Shown: positions 1 through 12,702, counted from the first letter of the stretch. The stretch is 64,000 nucleotides of DNA from Alnus glutinosa (GCF_958979055.1 NC_084886.1:50117654-50181653), one strand, 5' to 3'. The notes: generated by a model from the letters alone, not told the origin. A program made the numbers and translations.

Positions 1-274
1 TAAGGAGCCTGCAGATTCACCACCCCATTTACTTTTAATTCAGTAATTCAATAAGTTTTTTTGGGCATAGAAAGTTTTATTATTATTATTATTATTATTT
101 TTAAAAAAAGAATACCCGAACCCGCAGAACCCGCCCCCAATCCGTGCTACCTGTGGCCCATCGGATTGACTATTCACTACGTGGGTTGCGGATTCCAATT
201 TCAAATCCATTCACTGTGGGGCGGGTTATAGAAAAAATGTAAATCCGGCCCAATTTGGCTCACGCCCACCCCTA
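1..274. mobile_element. Right end of a hAT-like TIR element, cut by the window edge
   Basis: The segment ends at 274 with GCCCACCCCTA after a run of CCCGCC/GGCGGG words. This matches the end style of the complete element at 53186-53881, which starts TAGGGGTGAGC. The left end lies outside the window, so the target-site duplication cannot be tested. Family assignment is by resemblance only. Confidence 0.4.
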
Positions 275-1315
275 TCTAAATTACAATAAAAGAAAGAGGA
301 CTGATGGATCACGCACTTCAGACTGCTCAGGCTAAGGGGGCTCACAATCCCTTTATTTATTTAGACTGTACGAATTACTGAACACCTCAATTGTAAGAGA
401 TCTTAATTAGCAATTCCAATCCCTTATATGAGCAGACTCGGCCATCGGTACATATGGTGAAAAAAATGAAAGAGGGATTTTCGCAATGCAATTGGAATTG
501 ATTGGGTTATCTTAAACGGTTAATTAAACCTCCCCACCAAAAAAGATTTGTCTCAAACCTGCTGGGTCAGCTATGATTTGAGCCCATATCACATGCTCAT
601 GTGGAACTGAGCCCAGATGGGCCAGATCGGTAGCCAAAATCACAAGGATATACTTAAATTCAAAGCGATGGTGATTAATTATTTTTTAATAACCCAGTTT
701 TGAATCTATTTTGGGTCCATAATTAACCAGTTTATGAATTGAATATATAATCTTGAGAATCAAAGATGGGGTTTTTTTTTTTTTTATATATATAACCATG
801 GGCCTTGTTAAAGTGTATTTGATAATATTTATTAATTTTGTAGAGTAATCTTCCCCAATCCCCATTATTGCACTTCTTTAATCACTCATTTCCAAACAGA
901 CTCCCATGCATACTCCACTATGTTTGGCAATTACCTTTCACATAGATAATATTGGAGAATTGGGGATAGTGTATCATTAGATAGCTGATTATGGCGATTG
1001 GATAAAAAATATCTCAAAAGTTCCTGAATTTTGTTCCTCTAATAAATAAGGGTACGAGTTTTTAATTTTGGCAATTTTAAATGGTTGAGTTTTAGCTTTG
1101 TGATAAATAAGTACTTTCATCATATTTTACATATAAATGTTAGGCGTGTAACCCTTTTACAATTTTTTTTTACAACTTTTGAGAACGTGTCAAAAGTTGT
1201 AAAAAAAATTAAAAAAAAAAAAGTGTAAAAGAGTTTTACGTGTAACAGTACTCTTTCCATCCAGCTCATAACAAATGTTTTGTAAGCCGTCAACTTCTCC
1301 GTGTCAGACCAATAA
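275..1315. other. Gene-free AT-rich stretch with one inverted repeat
   Basis: No coding exon is visible. Around 1143-1245 two arms (GTGTAAC..TTTTACA with TTACAACTTTTGA, then TCAAAAGTTGTAA with TGTAAAA..GTGTAAC) can fold back on each other, which suggests a small decayed MITE. The rest is A/T runs. Confidence 0.5.
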
Positions 1316-1324
1316 TAACAATTA

Positions 1325-2227
1325 GAGAGCCCCTTCTATAAGGATGGGCTGTAAAAATGATGTTTTACAACTTCCAATAAAAAATTGACACATCATTTAA
1401 AAGACTAAAATACAATATGTATGAAAGTACTGAGTCATGGAAAATTTTATAGTTTTTCTTTCAAGAGTCCAACAGGCCTTAAAAAATCACCACCTCCTCA
1501 GCCCCACGCCACCACCGGATTCTGCCGAAGGCCACTGCCATCATGGATGGAGTTTTGCCGTCAAAGAAGAAACCTGGCAGTGCTTTCCAATTTCTAGTCG
1601 CCCATAGTAATGAGAAACCTTTGATTTTCGCCAAATAGAAAACGTAGACGATATATACAATTCCATACCCATAGCCAAACATATTTACCTTTAAAGTCTT
1701 CATCTCTCTCAGTGGAGAATATACCATTTTTGGCCAAATCTGCGCTGGAACGTGGAGCAGCCAGATATGTGCCGATTTGGCCCCAAATGGCTAGATCTGT
1801 GCCGATTTCATCGACACAAGAGGCGAATCTTGTTATGGGCATTAGTCGGAGATCCGGCCAAGAGGGGCTTAAGAGCGGAAATGGGGGAAACAGTGGTTGA
1901 GGTTTGGATCAGGGTCGGGCTGGTGGTTGGGGTCGTGGTTAGTGGTCGGGATCAGGATTTGTTGCCAGACGGATCTCTCTTTCTCTGTCGCTGGATTTGG
2001 ACGGTGGCTCCATAGATTCCAGCGGCAGCTTCGGCCAACCTTGCTGGTTTTTTGGGCAAGGATCCCATGGAAGCTCCATGGGAGATTAGAGAAGAACAGA
2101 GATGAGTAGGGAAAAGATTGAGTGTTTTCATTTTTATTGTATTTTTTGGTTTTTAATGAGTTGTCCGCTTATAATTAGTTGCTGTAAAATGAGGATTTTA
2201 CAGCCCATCCTTATTGAAGGTATTCTC
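1325..2227. mobile_element. Non-autonomous Mutator-like element (MULE), possible Pack-MULE
   Basis: A 903-bp element is flanked by a perfect 9-bp direct repeat TAACAATTA at 1316-1324 and 2228-2236. It has imperfect terminal inverted repeats of about 48 bp, beginning GAGAGCCCCTTCTATAAGG on the left and, read inward on the other strand, GAGAATACCTTCAATAAGG on the right. Both arms continue with GATGGGCTGTAAAA. A 9-bp duplication with long TIRs is the hallmark of Mutator-like transposons. No transposase is present. The interior (about 1490-2100) is clearly more GC-rich than the arms or flanks and has short open frames on both strands, as expected if it holds a captured host fragment, but I do not recognise the source. 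Confidence 0.85.
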
Positions 2228-2236
2228 TAACAATTA

Positions 2237-3572
2237 ACATATCACGTGTATGAATGGAATCGGGATTTTTTAGAGAGGGAGGCCAAAGCATGAATAATAA
2301 ATATATTAATTTTTAAATTGAATTAATATATAAAAAATAAAACTAGTATCATTCCGGTGTCAACAAAATATAAACAAACGAAAAGACACAAACTAATTTT
2401 TTTTCTTAATGTATTTCAATTTTCAACTCAATCACCTTTCAAAATGGAGTCCGACGTCCTTTTAAATCTCGATAATAATATATAATTGGATTTGTACTAA
2501 ATTTTGTAGGGATTTCTTTTTTAACGTACAACATCAAAGAGTTAGTAAAAAACTCATATTCAATTTTGTTGCGAAACTTAATTTAACAATAGTTATGGTT
2601 AAAAATGTTCGTTCTGTAGTTACAATAGAAACAGAAAGAGCAAGCACAAGTACAAAAACGAGTTGTAGATAATTGATCTTTCAATGCTTACCAACCATTG
2701 GCACAATTCAAAAATATTTGACATGAGTTTTTAAGTCGATAGGCTATCCTAAAGTTTGATTGCTCAAAAGATTGTACTCTTAGGTCAATTTTTATTTTAA
2801 GGAATACCTATATTGGCAATTTTTCTTTTGGTAAGTAATTGGCCTCATGGGGAGTGGGAAGAGAAAATTTGAACTAATGAGTAATGGCCTCTACTTCATG
2901 AGGTGTGATCTTTAGCCAATTGAACTACTCATTGCGGTTGCATCTTGGCCAATTTAAAATCCGTCTGACCTCATTCAGAGAGGCCAGGGTCCACACTCTT
3001 TTTTCTTTTTTTAACTATACATATATAAAGGTTTTCGGGGGATGGTGGAGATCCACCCCCACTGCCATCCTCTACACCATCCATCCTCGCAGAGGGGGCG
3101 GTGGAGGCTTGAACTCCACCCCCTTAGAGGAGGCAGCTGGCTGGAGTGGCTTTATTTCAACAAAGGAGGTATAGATTCACCAGAAGGTGGGGGTGGAGTT
3201 CTAGCGTCCACCACTTCCTTTACGGGGTAGTGGGTGGCAGTGGAGATCCATCTCCACTCTCTTTTTCTTTCTAATGTAATTTTTTTATTTTTCTTCTAAA
3301 TTTTTACGCTTTTTGAGTATAATTGTGTATGTGATATGATAATATGGATCTAAATGTACGTGACACGATTTTATTTGGCTAACAAGGAAAATATGATAAA
3401 TGATAAGTCTTCCATTAAAAATTAAATGAAAAATATGATGGGAGACTTATTTGTCATAAAACCAAAAGCCGGACTTCTTATCGCCAAAATAAAAAATTCA
3501 GACCTTTATTTTTCACATTAACAAAACTTGAAAGCTATTAATTTGGACAATTTTTCCTAAAAACAAAACAAC
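2237..3572. other. Gene-free stretch with a SINE-like remnant and G/C-rich repeats
   Basis: No convincing exon is present. The 3040-3260 part is rich in GTGGAG/CTCCACC words in both orientations and reads open in several frames because of its composition, not because of a recognisable protein. The SINE-like piece is listed separately. Confidence 0.5.
2820..2940 (-). mobile_element. Degenerate tRNA-derived SINE-like sequence
   Basis: On the minus strand, TAGTTCAATTGG (A-box-like) is followed about 45 bp later by TAGTTCAAATTTT (degenerate B-box), the layout of a tRNA-derived SINE head. It resembles the better preserved SINE at 52192-52324. I see no clean target-site duplication, so the call is tentative. 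Confidence 0.4.
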
Positions 3573-3585
3573 AACAAGATGGTTG

Positions 3586-4609
3586 TTTTTTTTATTTTTT
3601 TTTGGAACAAATACTGATAATCTTATAGATAAATAATAATAATAAAAAAAAACCAAGATGATCCTATTTCAGGATCTAGGGACAACAAGTTTCATAGTTA
3701 CAATTCCAAAGATACTATCTAAAATATCTTCTAACCGGACAGAATTTAAAACTTCTTTAGATGCTGCTTTTGCCAATGTATGAGCTGCTAAATTAGCTTA
3801 TCATCACTTCACATGAGTGACACAATAAGATCTGAAACCGTCCAATTCGTGCTTAACCCCTTCTATGAAATGTTGACAGCTACTTAGAGAGGAAAGTACC
3901 ATATTAATCTCTTGAACTATCTGCAAAGCTTCACCTTCAAAAATGACATCAAAAAAACCCGCCTCTTTACTAAACAACACTGCTGCTAGGGCTACATGTT
4001 ATTGCTTTCGCTCCATGTGGGTCTATCAATATTTTCTGGGTAAAACATCTTGCTCCCAAAAAGCATCCCTGAGAATCTCGTGCTAGCTAGCACACCAATA
4101 CCAATCCAGCCCTTAGAATTATTGACCGCAGCATCCCAGTTTATTTTAGTAACACTTGTAGAAGGTGGTTGCCAAGTAGTAATACTACTAATGGAATTCG
4201 GTTCCTACCTAGCAACATTTTCCAGATTCTCCAAAGCACAGACTGTATAATCCTCACTTTCCACAACCGCCTCTCTTAGCACCTGATTTGGATGTGTAAA
4301 AGTATCAGCATGGACAACAGAATTCTGTCTAAACCATATTTTTCGTGCAATACCTGCCATGAGTGCTGCCTCTTCCAAATTGAATAAGCTGAAAATATTT
4401 GAGACCATTTGCACAAAACAGTCTCCCCAAGAACACCTCTTATGGAGAAAAATTGGTCCACAACTTCACACATCTTGTGCTGCAGGACCCTTCTATGGAA
4501 TAAATTAACCTTTGTAGACAAAAGGTTATTACAAGCTCTCCACATAAATACTTTAATCACGTACATTTGGGGTTTTTAGATCCCACAGAATAGGCCATAA
4601 ATCCACCCC
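3586..4609 (-). mobile_element. 5'-truncated LINE with zf-RVT and RNase H remnants
   Basis: A perfect 13-bp duplication AACAAGATGGTTG (3573-3585 and 4610-4622) brackets 1024 bp. A T-rich run at its left end is the poly(A) tail of a minus-strand insertion. Read on the minus strand, the 4566 side codes for a typical zf-RVT segment (FMWRACNNLL.., then ARKIWFRQNSVVH..). It is followed near 3960-3670 by the end of an RNase H domain (..HTLAKAASKEVL..) with in-frame stops and frameshifts. It is a dead-on-arrival L1-type insertion: there is no reverse transcriptase core and several stops. Confidence 0.88.
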
Positions 4610-6231
4610 AACAAGATGGTTGATTAATATGACATGTTCCTTTAATACATCATATATGTGTTTTAATTTATCCATTTCATTCGACTATTTTTTAGGATCG
4701 ACAATACAATTCAATAAAAGTTCATATTCTTTTCCTTTTCTTCCTGCATTTGAAAAAAAGAAAATAATCATAAAAAAAAAAAAAAAAAAAAACCTTCATT
4801 CTTTATGATATTAAGCCTAAATGAATGGCAATTTTGACGTTGACACTATCCACGTGTACAGGAGTTCCTTGTCCTCGAAGGTGAGGAGGAAGACTTGTCT
4901 CAACACGTAGCCATACGTACAGTATCCAACATGGATTCATAGCTCTAATAGCTGGAAAAGTGTTCCTTTAACAACCCATTACAATGATATTAAGCCTAAA
5001 TGAATGGCCATTGAAAGTGTTCCTCTTAACAACCCATTACAATCAACCCCATGCCTAGCTTTTTCTCTAGCTTTCCAAATACATGCACTAGGACTGCCAT
5101 TCCCCTAACAACCCATTAACAGAACATCCCCAAACCTTTTGCTGGCCGGAGGTCTAAAAAAGACAAAAGAAACACAAAAAGAGAACAAAACGTGTAAGGA
5201 TGTTGCTGTCTCTCAACTCTTTAAGGAATGAAATAGAAAAAAAAAAAAAAAAAAAAAACACAAAAGAGAAAAAGGACACCCCAAAAGTTTGAAGTTGTGG
5301 ACTGTAAAAAAGTTCCAAGCTGTGGATTGTGTGACTCTTGAGCTCCTGGAATGAGAGATGGAGGGTACACCACTAGGCCTTTCTACAAACATAGGGTCCC
5401 CAGTACTATCTTTCTTTGATGGAACCTACTTAACTTCCAAGTTTCTTGCCTTTCATTCCTATCCATTTTTTTTTTTTTTTTTTTTTTATAGATCATTCCT
5501 ATCCATTTTGAATTGCGTGAGAAAAGGGTCGTTGGAGGCAAGTGGGTGTCGTAACTTCTCTATAAAAAAATCCTTATCCTCCTATTTAATATCTTTTATA
5601 TGTACTCTGTTTGTTTTGATGTAAAAATGTTCGGTTTTTAGTGCAACCAAAAAAAATTTGGTTGATCAAAAAGAGCTTATTTAATTTCAGTATAATGATT
5701 TTCTTTCTTTAAAACCGTAAACTTTTTTTTGAATTTGAGCTTCTTCTTATTAGATGCACTCCCTCGCATTTCATTATCCGATGTTTGCCATCGGAGGTCT
5801 CTAGCAGTTGTTCGCTTGTACAAACCAAACTTAAAAAATATTTTTTAACGAAAGATATTTTACACCGAAACAAAAAGAATCTTAATTTGCGGAGAATTGA
5901 ATAACAAAACCTAATTTGGCTTCCTCACTAGATTTTTAATTTCCCTAGTCCCACGGGCCCTCCATGCTTGCCTAGGGTCAATGCTTTCTCTAACCAGCCA
6001 GCAGACATAGTTGTCTTTTGTACACCAAACGGAAGACGACGATGTAGCTGCATGTGTCTTATTGTTGCCTAGCTTATGGTCCTCGCCTAGTACCTATAAT
6101 AAATTGGTGTTGTAACTTTGCCTAAGCCAAGCCCATCCAAATCGGAAACCTAACGAATAATGTTTTGTCCAATTTAGTGATATTATCATAAGTTCTACGT
6201 GTTAAATCACCTTCTTTTCTTTTTCTTTTTT

Positions 6232-6665
6232 TAAAAAAGCTTAAGCTAATGGAAAGAGACAAAATTATTTATTTAATCAATACTTTAATACTCTCTCTTA
6301 CGTGTGGGCTCAAATTTCATTTTATTAGGTAGGGCTCAAAACCCTCTTATTAAGGTTCAAACTTAAGGCCTCTACTATGATATCATGTTAAATCTTCACT
6401 TATTCTAAAAGCTTAAGCCGATAGAAATATGTAAATTTAATCATTTAATCAAAATATTTCAACACTGCCCCTCACATGTGGATTCAAACTATATTCTAAT
6501 AGGTGATGCCTAACACGTGGAATATAATTGAAATAGGCTGAATAACGGAGTCAAGGTTTGAACTCAGGACCTTTGACTCTAATACCATATTAAATTCATA
6601 CTTGTCCTAAAAGCTTAAACTGATAAGAAGAAACAAATTTATTTATTTAATCAATACTTTAATTC
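6232..6665. repeat. Three diverged tandem copies, unit about 170-200 bp
   Basis: The phrase AAAAGCTTAAGC followed by a GATA..AAA stretch and TTTAATCAATACTTTAAT starts near 6235, 6407 and 6609. Each copy then carries a CTCACATGTGG-like phrase and a GATATCATGTTAAAT-like phrase. Spacings are about 172 and 202 bp. Related words recur near 10730-10980, so this is a dispersed repeat family that is locally tandem here. Confidence 0.6.
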
Positions 6666-6894
6666 TACCATTTTGAGAATGTGTCATTTGAGAGTTAAAA
6701 AGATATTATGAGTTTGTTTTTTTGTCTTTTGTTTACTGTTTTCAAGTTAAAGATATTATATAACAAACAACTAAAAACACAAAAAAGTACTCCTCAGAAC
6801 GCTAAAATTATTTTCACATCAAAACACTTTTTCAAACCTAAAACAAAAACAATTCTCAAAACACAATACAAAAGCCCCAACCAAAGTTAGAATT

Positions 6895-7105
6895 GAGGAT
6901 CACGATCCTCTACAATTATTTGCCCGAATTTGAAAGAATTCGCACGGGTGATTGTTAGAGACCACTTAAGGGACCCACTTGACCGGATAAGTGGTTGGGT
7001 GTCCTAATTTTTATTTGGTCAGGTGAATCCCATAAGTGATCTCTCACGGTCACTGCTCGAATTTTTTCAAATTCGAACAAATATTTGTAAAGGATTTTAA
7101 TCCTA
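6895..7105. mobile_element. Fold-back MITE of about 210 bp
   Basis: Nearly the whole segment is an imperfect inverted repeat. The left arm has ATCCTCTACAATTATTTG, CGAATTTGAAAGAATTCG and GAGACCACTTAAGGGA. The right arm read backwards has ATCCTTTACAAATATTTG, CGAATTTGAAAAAATTCG and GAGATCACTTATGGGA. Arms are about 95 bp with a short loop. No clear duplication flanks it. Confidence 0.75.
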
Positions 7106-8984
7106 AACTTGGGGTTGGGTACGCTGGATTTGGATGAGTTGGACTGAACACGCTTGGGAAGTCGGTAATTCCAAAAGAATTATAATTAGAGTTGCACTTT
7201 TTGTGGAATTAGGAGATCTTTGCCTTATGACTTCACAATTCTTTTTCCTAGATGTGATAACGAGATTCTCTTAGTGGAGGCTCCATTTACGTCTACGAGC
7301 ACTTAAACAAGTTGATTTGCCTGCGAGCTACTGAGTGAAGGTTTAGTGGGTTAGCATAAATTTTTTTAATAATTATTTACTGAATTCAACGCAGATGGGA
7401 CAACATAGTGCTGCTTTGATTTTGTATCAATTTGTATTTGCAATCACTTCAAAAAAAAAAAAAAAAAAAAGTATTTGCAAAATCGTTTTATTAGATTGGT
7501 TATGCCAATTTGAATTGGTTTAGCACTTATTCCATTCCAGAAGTGGTTTAGCCCTTAACACTTTCCTTTAATAAGTGAAGTATTTTGACCGGTGAAATAT
7601 TTAATTAAAATGAGAAACGAAAAGTAGAGATATAATTTGAATTTAAGACCTTAATTTGCTTTGATACTAATCAAAGGATATGTAATCATTTAATTTATAA
7701 TTAACCATTTCATAATAAAACTATATTGGTAGCTGGAAACAAAAGAACCTAATGAAATTGTTATACCAAATATTTTTTGTGTTTTGAGTGAGTACATTTG
7801 ATCTTTTAGACTCACCAAATAGTTAAACCCAGAAATCTTTTTTAATTAGTAAGCTGCATATATGATGAAAATTAAATCTCAAAGATACACGAGGATTCGC
7901 CTTCAGATTCCGATTCCATGAAATTCTTTATCCGAATATCTTGAAATTCGAATAAAAAATTATAAGAAATCCCGATCCGTTCACCCCCCGGCCATCAAGT
8001 CCTGCAAAAGCTCTTTCACATAAAATATACTTATGTCTCATTCCTGCTTCCTGTGAGAGGCACTGCTCAACCAACAAGCATAACCTGATGTAAACCTAAA
8101 CCATCTCCCAATGTGACCTAAACCATAACGTGTCAACTGCACCTCAGCATATATAACAAATCAAACGCAAATTAAAGACCTTATCCTGCAACCCAAAATA
8201 TCAATCAAATCCTTCAAGTGCACCGCTGTAGATATATATTAGTCTTAATGAATGGAATGGAGTAGAAAGCATACTATATATTGGAGTTGGGGAAAGAGTA
8301 CTTAATTAAGCCCCACTAGCTATAAGCTTATCATATTTTTCTACCCCTTCATTACTAAGAAGGAACCAAACAAATTTCAGGGTTATGTTTCTTTGACATC
8401 ACCAAAACCATAAGGATGATGTGACTACAGAACAAGAAAAACCAAGATATTTTATAGACCAATATATACAAAGGTGTATTTTACTGTATATTAATTATAT
8501 ATATCGATCAACCCTTTTTACCCTTCAAATCCGTTCATCAAGATATATATTCAATATCGGCCCATGCCCCATAATGACTAAACTTTAATTTAGTCTAAAG
8601 TGCTGCCTAACCGGTCATGCTAGGCCACTTGTGCAGTCATGGAGTTCATTTACAGCAATGGGGGTCCATGTGACACAGACAACAGGGCTTCTCTATTCAT
8701 AAATATAGAGCTTAAGGGCAGCAGTAGATGAGCGATGACAATAAGCCACCTTCCACTAACCGACCTATCTTGCATGCGTGTTGACAATTTTTATCTTCTT
8801 TCCTTCCTTTACACAGAATTTTAATCGATCTCCCTGCCTCTTTCCTTTACCTTCAAAATTCACAATCCTCTTTTTGTCACAGAAACGTAGTTTTCTACAC
8901 CTCCACTACGCACGAATCAAACCCATATTTTCTTTTTCCCTTTTTCCTTCCCCACACGGAATAATAATAATATAAAAAAACCCC

Positions 8985-9016
8985 ATCTTTATTATATACA
9001 TATATATATATATATA
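8985..9016 (+). promoter_or_regulatory. Putative TATA region of the PADRE gene
   Basis: A TTATTATATACATATATATA stretch lies about 105-135 bp before the start codon at 9122. A TATA element here would put the transcription start near 9035-9045, leaving a leader of about 80 bp that includes the CT tract. Low-complexity TA sequence makes this a weak call. Confidence 0.4.
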
Positions 9017-9053
9017 CCCTGTTCCCTTTGCTCCACGCTCATAAAACCTCAAC

Positions 9054-9054
<1 letters not shown>

Positions 9055-9088
<34 letters not shown>
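9055..9088 (+). repeat. (CT)n microsatellite in the 5' leader
   Basis: A run of about 15 CT units ends 33 bp before the start codon at 9122. CT-rich leaders are common in plant genes, and similar tracts precede the IQD gene here. Confidence 0.8.
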
Positions 9089-9089
<1 letters not shown>

Positions 9090-9121
9090 ACACTTGTTTT
9101 CTTATTGTGTCTTGAAGCAAA

Positions 9122-9622
9122 ATGGGCAATTGCTTTGCTCTCTGTAAACCCAGTAAAAGGCTTTGCATCAGAGATCATGTTGCAGCAAAGAGTAGGAGAG
9201 TTATACAAGTTGTCAAGATGGATGGAAAGATTATGGAGTTCAGCACGCCAATCATTGTCAAGGATATCCTGGTGAACTTCTCCGGCTCAGGTATTGGTTT
9301 ATCCAAGGAAGCTTCGGAGCATCTCCCACCTAACTATGAATTGAAGATGGGAAAAGCCTACTACATGCTTCCTTCCATGAGCTCTGTTTGTACTCCGACA
9401 GATATTTCATCCACTACAGCTGACGACGAAAAAGCCAATATTGGTGGTGGTGTAAAGAGGATTAAGATTGTTATAACAAAACAACAGCTCCAAGATTTAT
9501 TGACAAAGCAGATATCAGTTGAAGACGTTCTGTTGAGGCTCGAGAAACAAACGTGTGATTCTGTTGATTCCTTGAAAAATTGGAAGCCGAAGCTTGAATC
9601 CATCCCCGAAGGAAGCGAGTAA
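9122..9622 (+). CDS. PADRE (DUF4228) domain protein, putative N-myristoylated
   Basis: Single-exon gene of 166 aa. The first residues MGNC form an N-myristoylation signal (Gly2, with a palmitoylatable Cys4), predicting membrane association. The body is a PADRE/DUF4228 protein: a basic N-terminus (KPSKRLCIRDHVAAKSRR), then the conserved VVKMDGKIMEFSTPIIVKDIL strand region at about residues 31-50, the HLPPNYELKMGKAYYMLP motif at about 68-83, and a helical C-terminal part (ITKQQLQDLLTKQ..) at about 117-140. Family members are often induced by pathogens and abiotic stress, but their biochemical role is not established. The start is the first ATG after the CT-rich leader. The length is normal for the family and nothing is disrupted. 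Confidence 0.93.
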   Translation: MGNCFALCKPSKRLCIRDHVAAKSRRVIQVVKMDGKIMEFSTPIIVKDILVNFSGSGIGLSKEASEHLPPNYELKMGKAYYMLPSMSSVCTPTDISSTTADDEKANIGGGVKRIKIVITKQQLQDLLTKQISVEDVLLRLEKQTCDSVDSLKNWKPKLESIPEGSE

Positions 9623-10644
9623 AGTTTTAGAAATATCATTAGATGTAGTTCTAGCTAGCATTTGTCTAGCTAACCTTGTTCTTCCTTCACTGAAATATGA
9701 ACACAAAAGACAATGGTTTTTGTCATAAGATACAAGGAAGTACGTACTAACAGTTGTTCCCATCCACTTCGGGCTCAACATGTTTTTGTTTTATCTGTTA
9801 AATATTGTATAAAAAAATAGGGACTGGTTTGTTTTGATCTTTGTGGTGTTGTTAGGTTTATGTTTGGTGCTAAGCTTAAGAGACGAGTTGATAATAATTA
9901 ACAATTAACCCTACTACAAAGTGTGATTGTTAAAATATTAGTAAATTAAATGATAAAATTTATCATTTTTATCAACTTAGAAATTGAAAACTCGGCAATT
10001 TAATCTATTTTACATAATCCGATCGAAAGAACGTCCTGCAACTATCAAACGAATATGTTAATTAAGGAGCTGTCCTGTATCGATCTTTCGCTGTAATAAT
10101 ATATATATATATTACCACTTATTTTAAAAATTTAAATAAATTTAAATTATTTAACTAATATTATATATAACACTCATAGAACGTTTGAGTTGCTCGTAAT
10201 TTTATTATAACCATTGCATGGTACAATTATTCCTTCAATCCAATCGTGAGAAGGATTTTAATTTGAAGGGTTCTAATGATTTTTGAACTTTTTCAGCATC
10301 CGGGCGTTGCTAAAAGCTAAGGGATCACAACTCGCAAGAGAAGGTTAGTTGACAGCATGGACGACATGGAAAGTGACGTGGACAACAATTCAAATAAAGA
10401 GCAGGTGCAGAAGACAGATGAAGTTTATTTACTTATATAAATAATAATAAAAAAAAGAAGAAGTTTACTTTCCGCTTTTGGAGTGTTGGGCGTGACTTTT
10501 CACCCATAAACGTGTGGATATACTCCATCCTTCCATCCATTTTTGTTTTTTTTTTTTTTTTTTTATTTCTACTGGATTTTGGACTCTTGACCGACTTAGA
10601 TATACTGTGAGGGCTAACGGCAACCGACTTTAACTCTTTATAAA

Positions 10645-10730
10645 AGTTAATGATTCTTTTCACACTTATTTATTATATTTATTTATGGTTAATAATTCCT
10701 TTCACACTTATTTATTATATTTATTTTGTT
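10645..10730. repeat. Tandem duplication, unit about 43 bp
   Basis: TTAATGATTCTTTTCACACTT followed by ATTTATTATATTTATTT is repeated immediately with few changes (TTAATAATTCCTTTCACACTT..). The two copies start near 10647 and 10690. Confidence 0.7.
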
Positions 10731-12490
10731 AAAATAATTTATTAAATAATTAAATTTATCTCTTTTTATTAGCTTAAATTTTTTAAACAAGTTGTAATAT
10801 TTAACATGAGTAATGATTTTGAACCTAGACTCCGGCCATCATTTACCTCTTATTTCAATTAAATACTTTACGTATTGAACCTCACTTATTAAAAGAGAGT
10901 TTGAGCCACACATGAAGGGGAGTATTAAAGTTATTAATTAAAAAAAATTAAATTTATCTCTTCCTATCAACTTAGGCTTTTGAGATTAGTACTAGTGATT
11001 GATTTTAAAACACACCACACCAGCCAGCATTAAATAAATATGATAAATATTAAATGGGTGTGAATATCAAGTAGTTAAGGCGGAACCACTAGCTTATAGC
11101 TAATTAATTCTGCCTTGACTAGTCTTCATACTCATTTAATTATTATCATATTCCAACCAATTTTTACATTTCAGAAAATTCTTGATTTCGAAATTTATTT
11201 CTAGCTACCCCAGCAACTTGCTTGCCAACGCATCCAGAACTTGTGTTTCCAAGCAAGCAAACACTTCCTACTTCAAAAGGTAGGTTGAGTTATTATTGTA
11301 ACATCTCAGTTTCATTTCTATCTGTCTTTACATTTTCTTGAAAATTAAGTTCTTCTTTTCTTTTATTATAATCGATCCCTTGTATGACTTCTTCTTACAT
11401 TCCTTGATATTAACTTATTAAGCAATTCCCCTACTAGATGATAGCATATGAATTTCACTCTTTCCACAACATAGGAGACATATATCTGGCAAAGTTCAAC
11501 CTGATACCGAGTTTGGTTTCCAATGGCATAAAGAATAATTGGTCTGTCACAATCATCACTAGCTAGCTAGCTAGCCTTTTCTTTTCCATGCTTTTCTTTT
11601 TTTGCCTTACCTTTTCTGTTTTCTCCTCAATTCAGCTCCTATTCTCCTTATCTGTTCAAAGCGATTCTTTTCTTTTGAAGTTCATTTACTCTACAGTAGG
11701 AAGGAACTCCTAGCCACAACTAACCTGCAACAAAGAAGTGAGCCAAGTGTTTATTTCCAATAAAGCACTTTAAGTTCTCACCCAAAAAGAGAAGAGAAAA
11801 AAAAAACACTTGCAAATATCATGTCGATGTCTCTTTACTCTTTATTCTTTAGGCTTTACTTATGACCAACGTCATTTCATATTCCCGGCCAAGTGAGTTT
11901 TTTGTCATTTACACCATGACAGAAAACTGAATGATAAAAATGAAATATATGATTGAGATATAGCTAGGTGCAAATTTTAGGGGTGGTTCAGCCACTCTTA
12001 AACCGGTCGTTGGAGTGGCTGAACCACTCTCTTGAGCCAAATGAAGTGGTTCGACTACCTCAAATCACCTTTCAGCGAGTGGCCCACCGAATAGCCATTC
12101 AACCCGAGGGAAGTGGGACATTGGAGAGCATCATTTTGTTTCTGCTTAGAGCATCACTAGTGAGCTCTCCAAATTTTAGCTAAAAAAATTTATTTTTGTT
12201 ATTTTAATTACTACTTTTATCAAACTTCTTACATCAAACTTTTCAAATATTTCTCTATTTCAACTAAATATTAATTTTTTATTGGTTTTAAGCAACTACT
12301 CCTAACCAATAAGGAGAGAGGAAAAGTGAAAAGTGAAATGAAATGAAAGAAATGATTAAACATTCAAATTATTCAATAGCTTATGAAATTTGTGAGCTAA
12401 ATTTGGAGTAAAATTTCGACAAGAGTCAAAATAGAGAAATTATAAAGAGTTTATTGAAGTGAACTTTTTTAAATTTTTCACTAAATTTTG

Positions 12491-12536
<46 letters not shown>

Positions 12537-12700
12537 AAATGAAAAGCTCAAAAATGCTTTTGAGAGACTGAATAGGGTGGTGAGATTAGTGGGGAGGATT
12601 TGGGATAACATAGGCAAATTAGGGGAAGTTTGGAGAGGGGTCTTGAAAGTTTGAATGAAAGTTCTGGACCCATATATTAATTGTCACCACCCCTCTCAAG

Positions 12701-12702
<2 letters not shown>

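Larger units (their letters stand above)
4623..8980. other. Long gene-free region, AT-rich, with local duplications
   Basis: I see no exon with family similarity. ATGATATTAAGCCTAAATG occurs at about 4807 and again at about 4985, and a phrase ending TTAACAACCCATTAC occurs near 4970 and 5030, so a piece of about 180 bp was locally duplicated. Poly(A)/poly(T) tracts lie at 4773-4791, 5238-5258 and 5466-5488. The final 300 bp form the promoter side of the next gene. Confidence 0.5.

Noticed and set aside
9361-9781. Minus-strand open frames opposite the PADRE gene
   Set aside because: Antisense shadows of a single-exon gene. The plus frame has all the family motifs.
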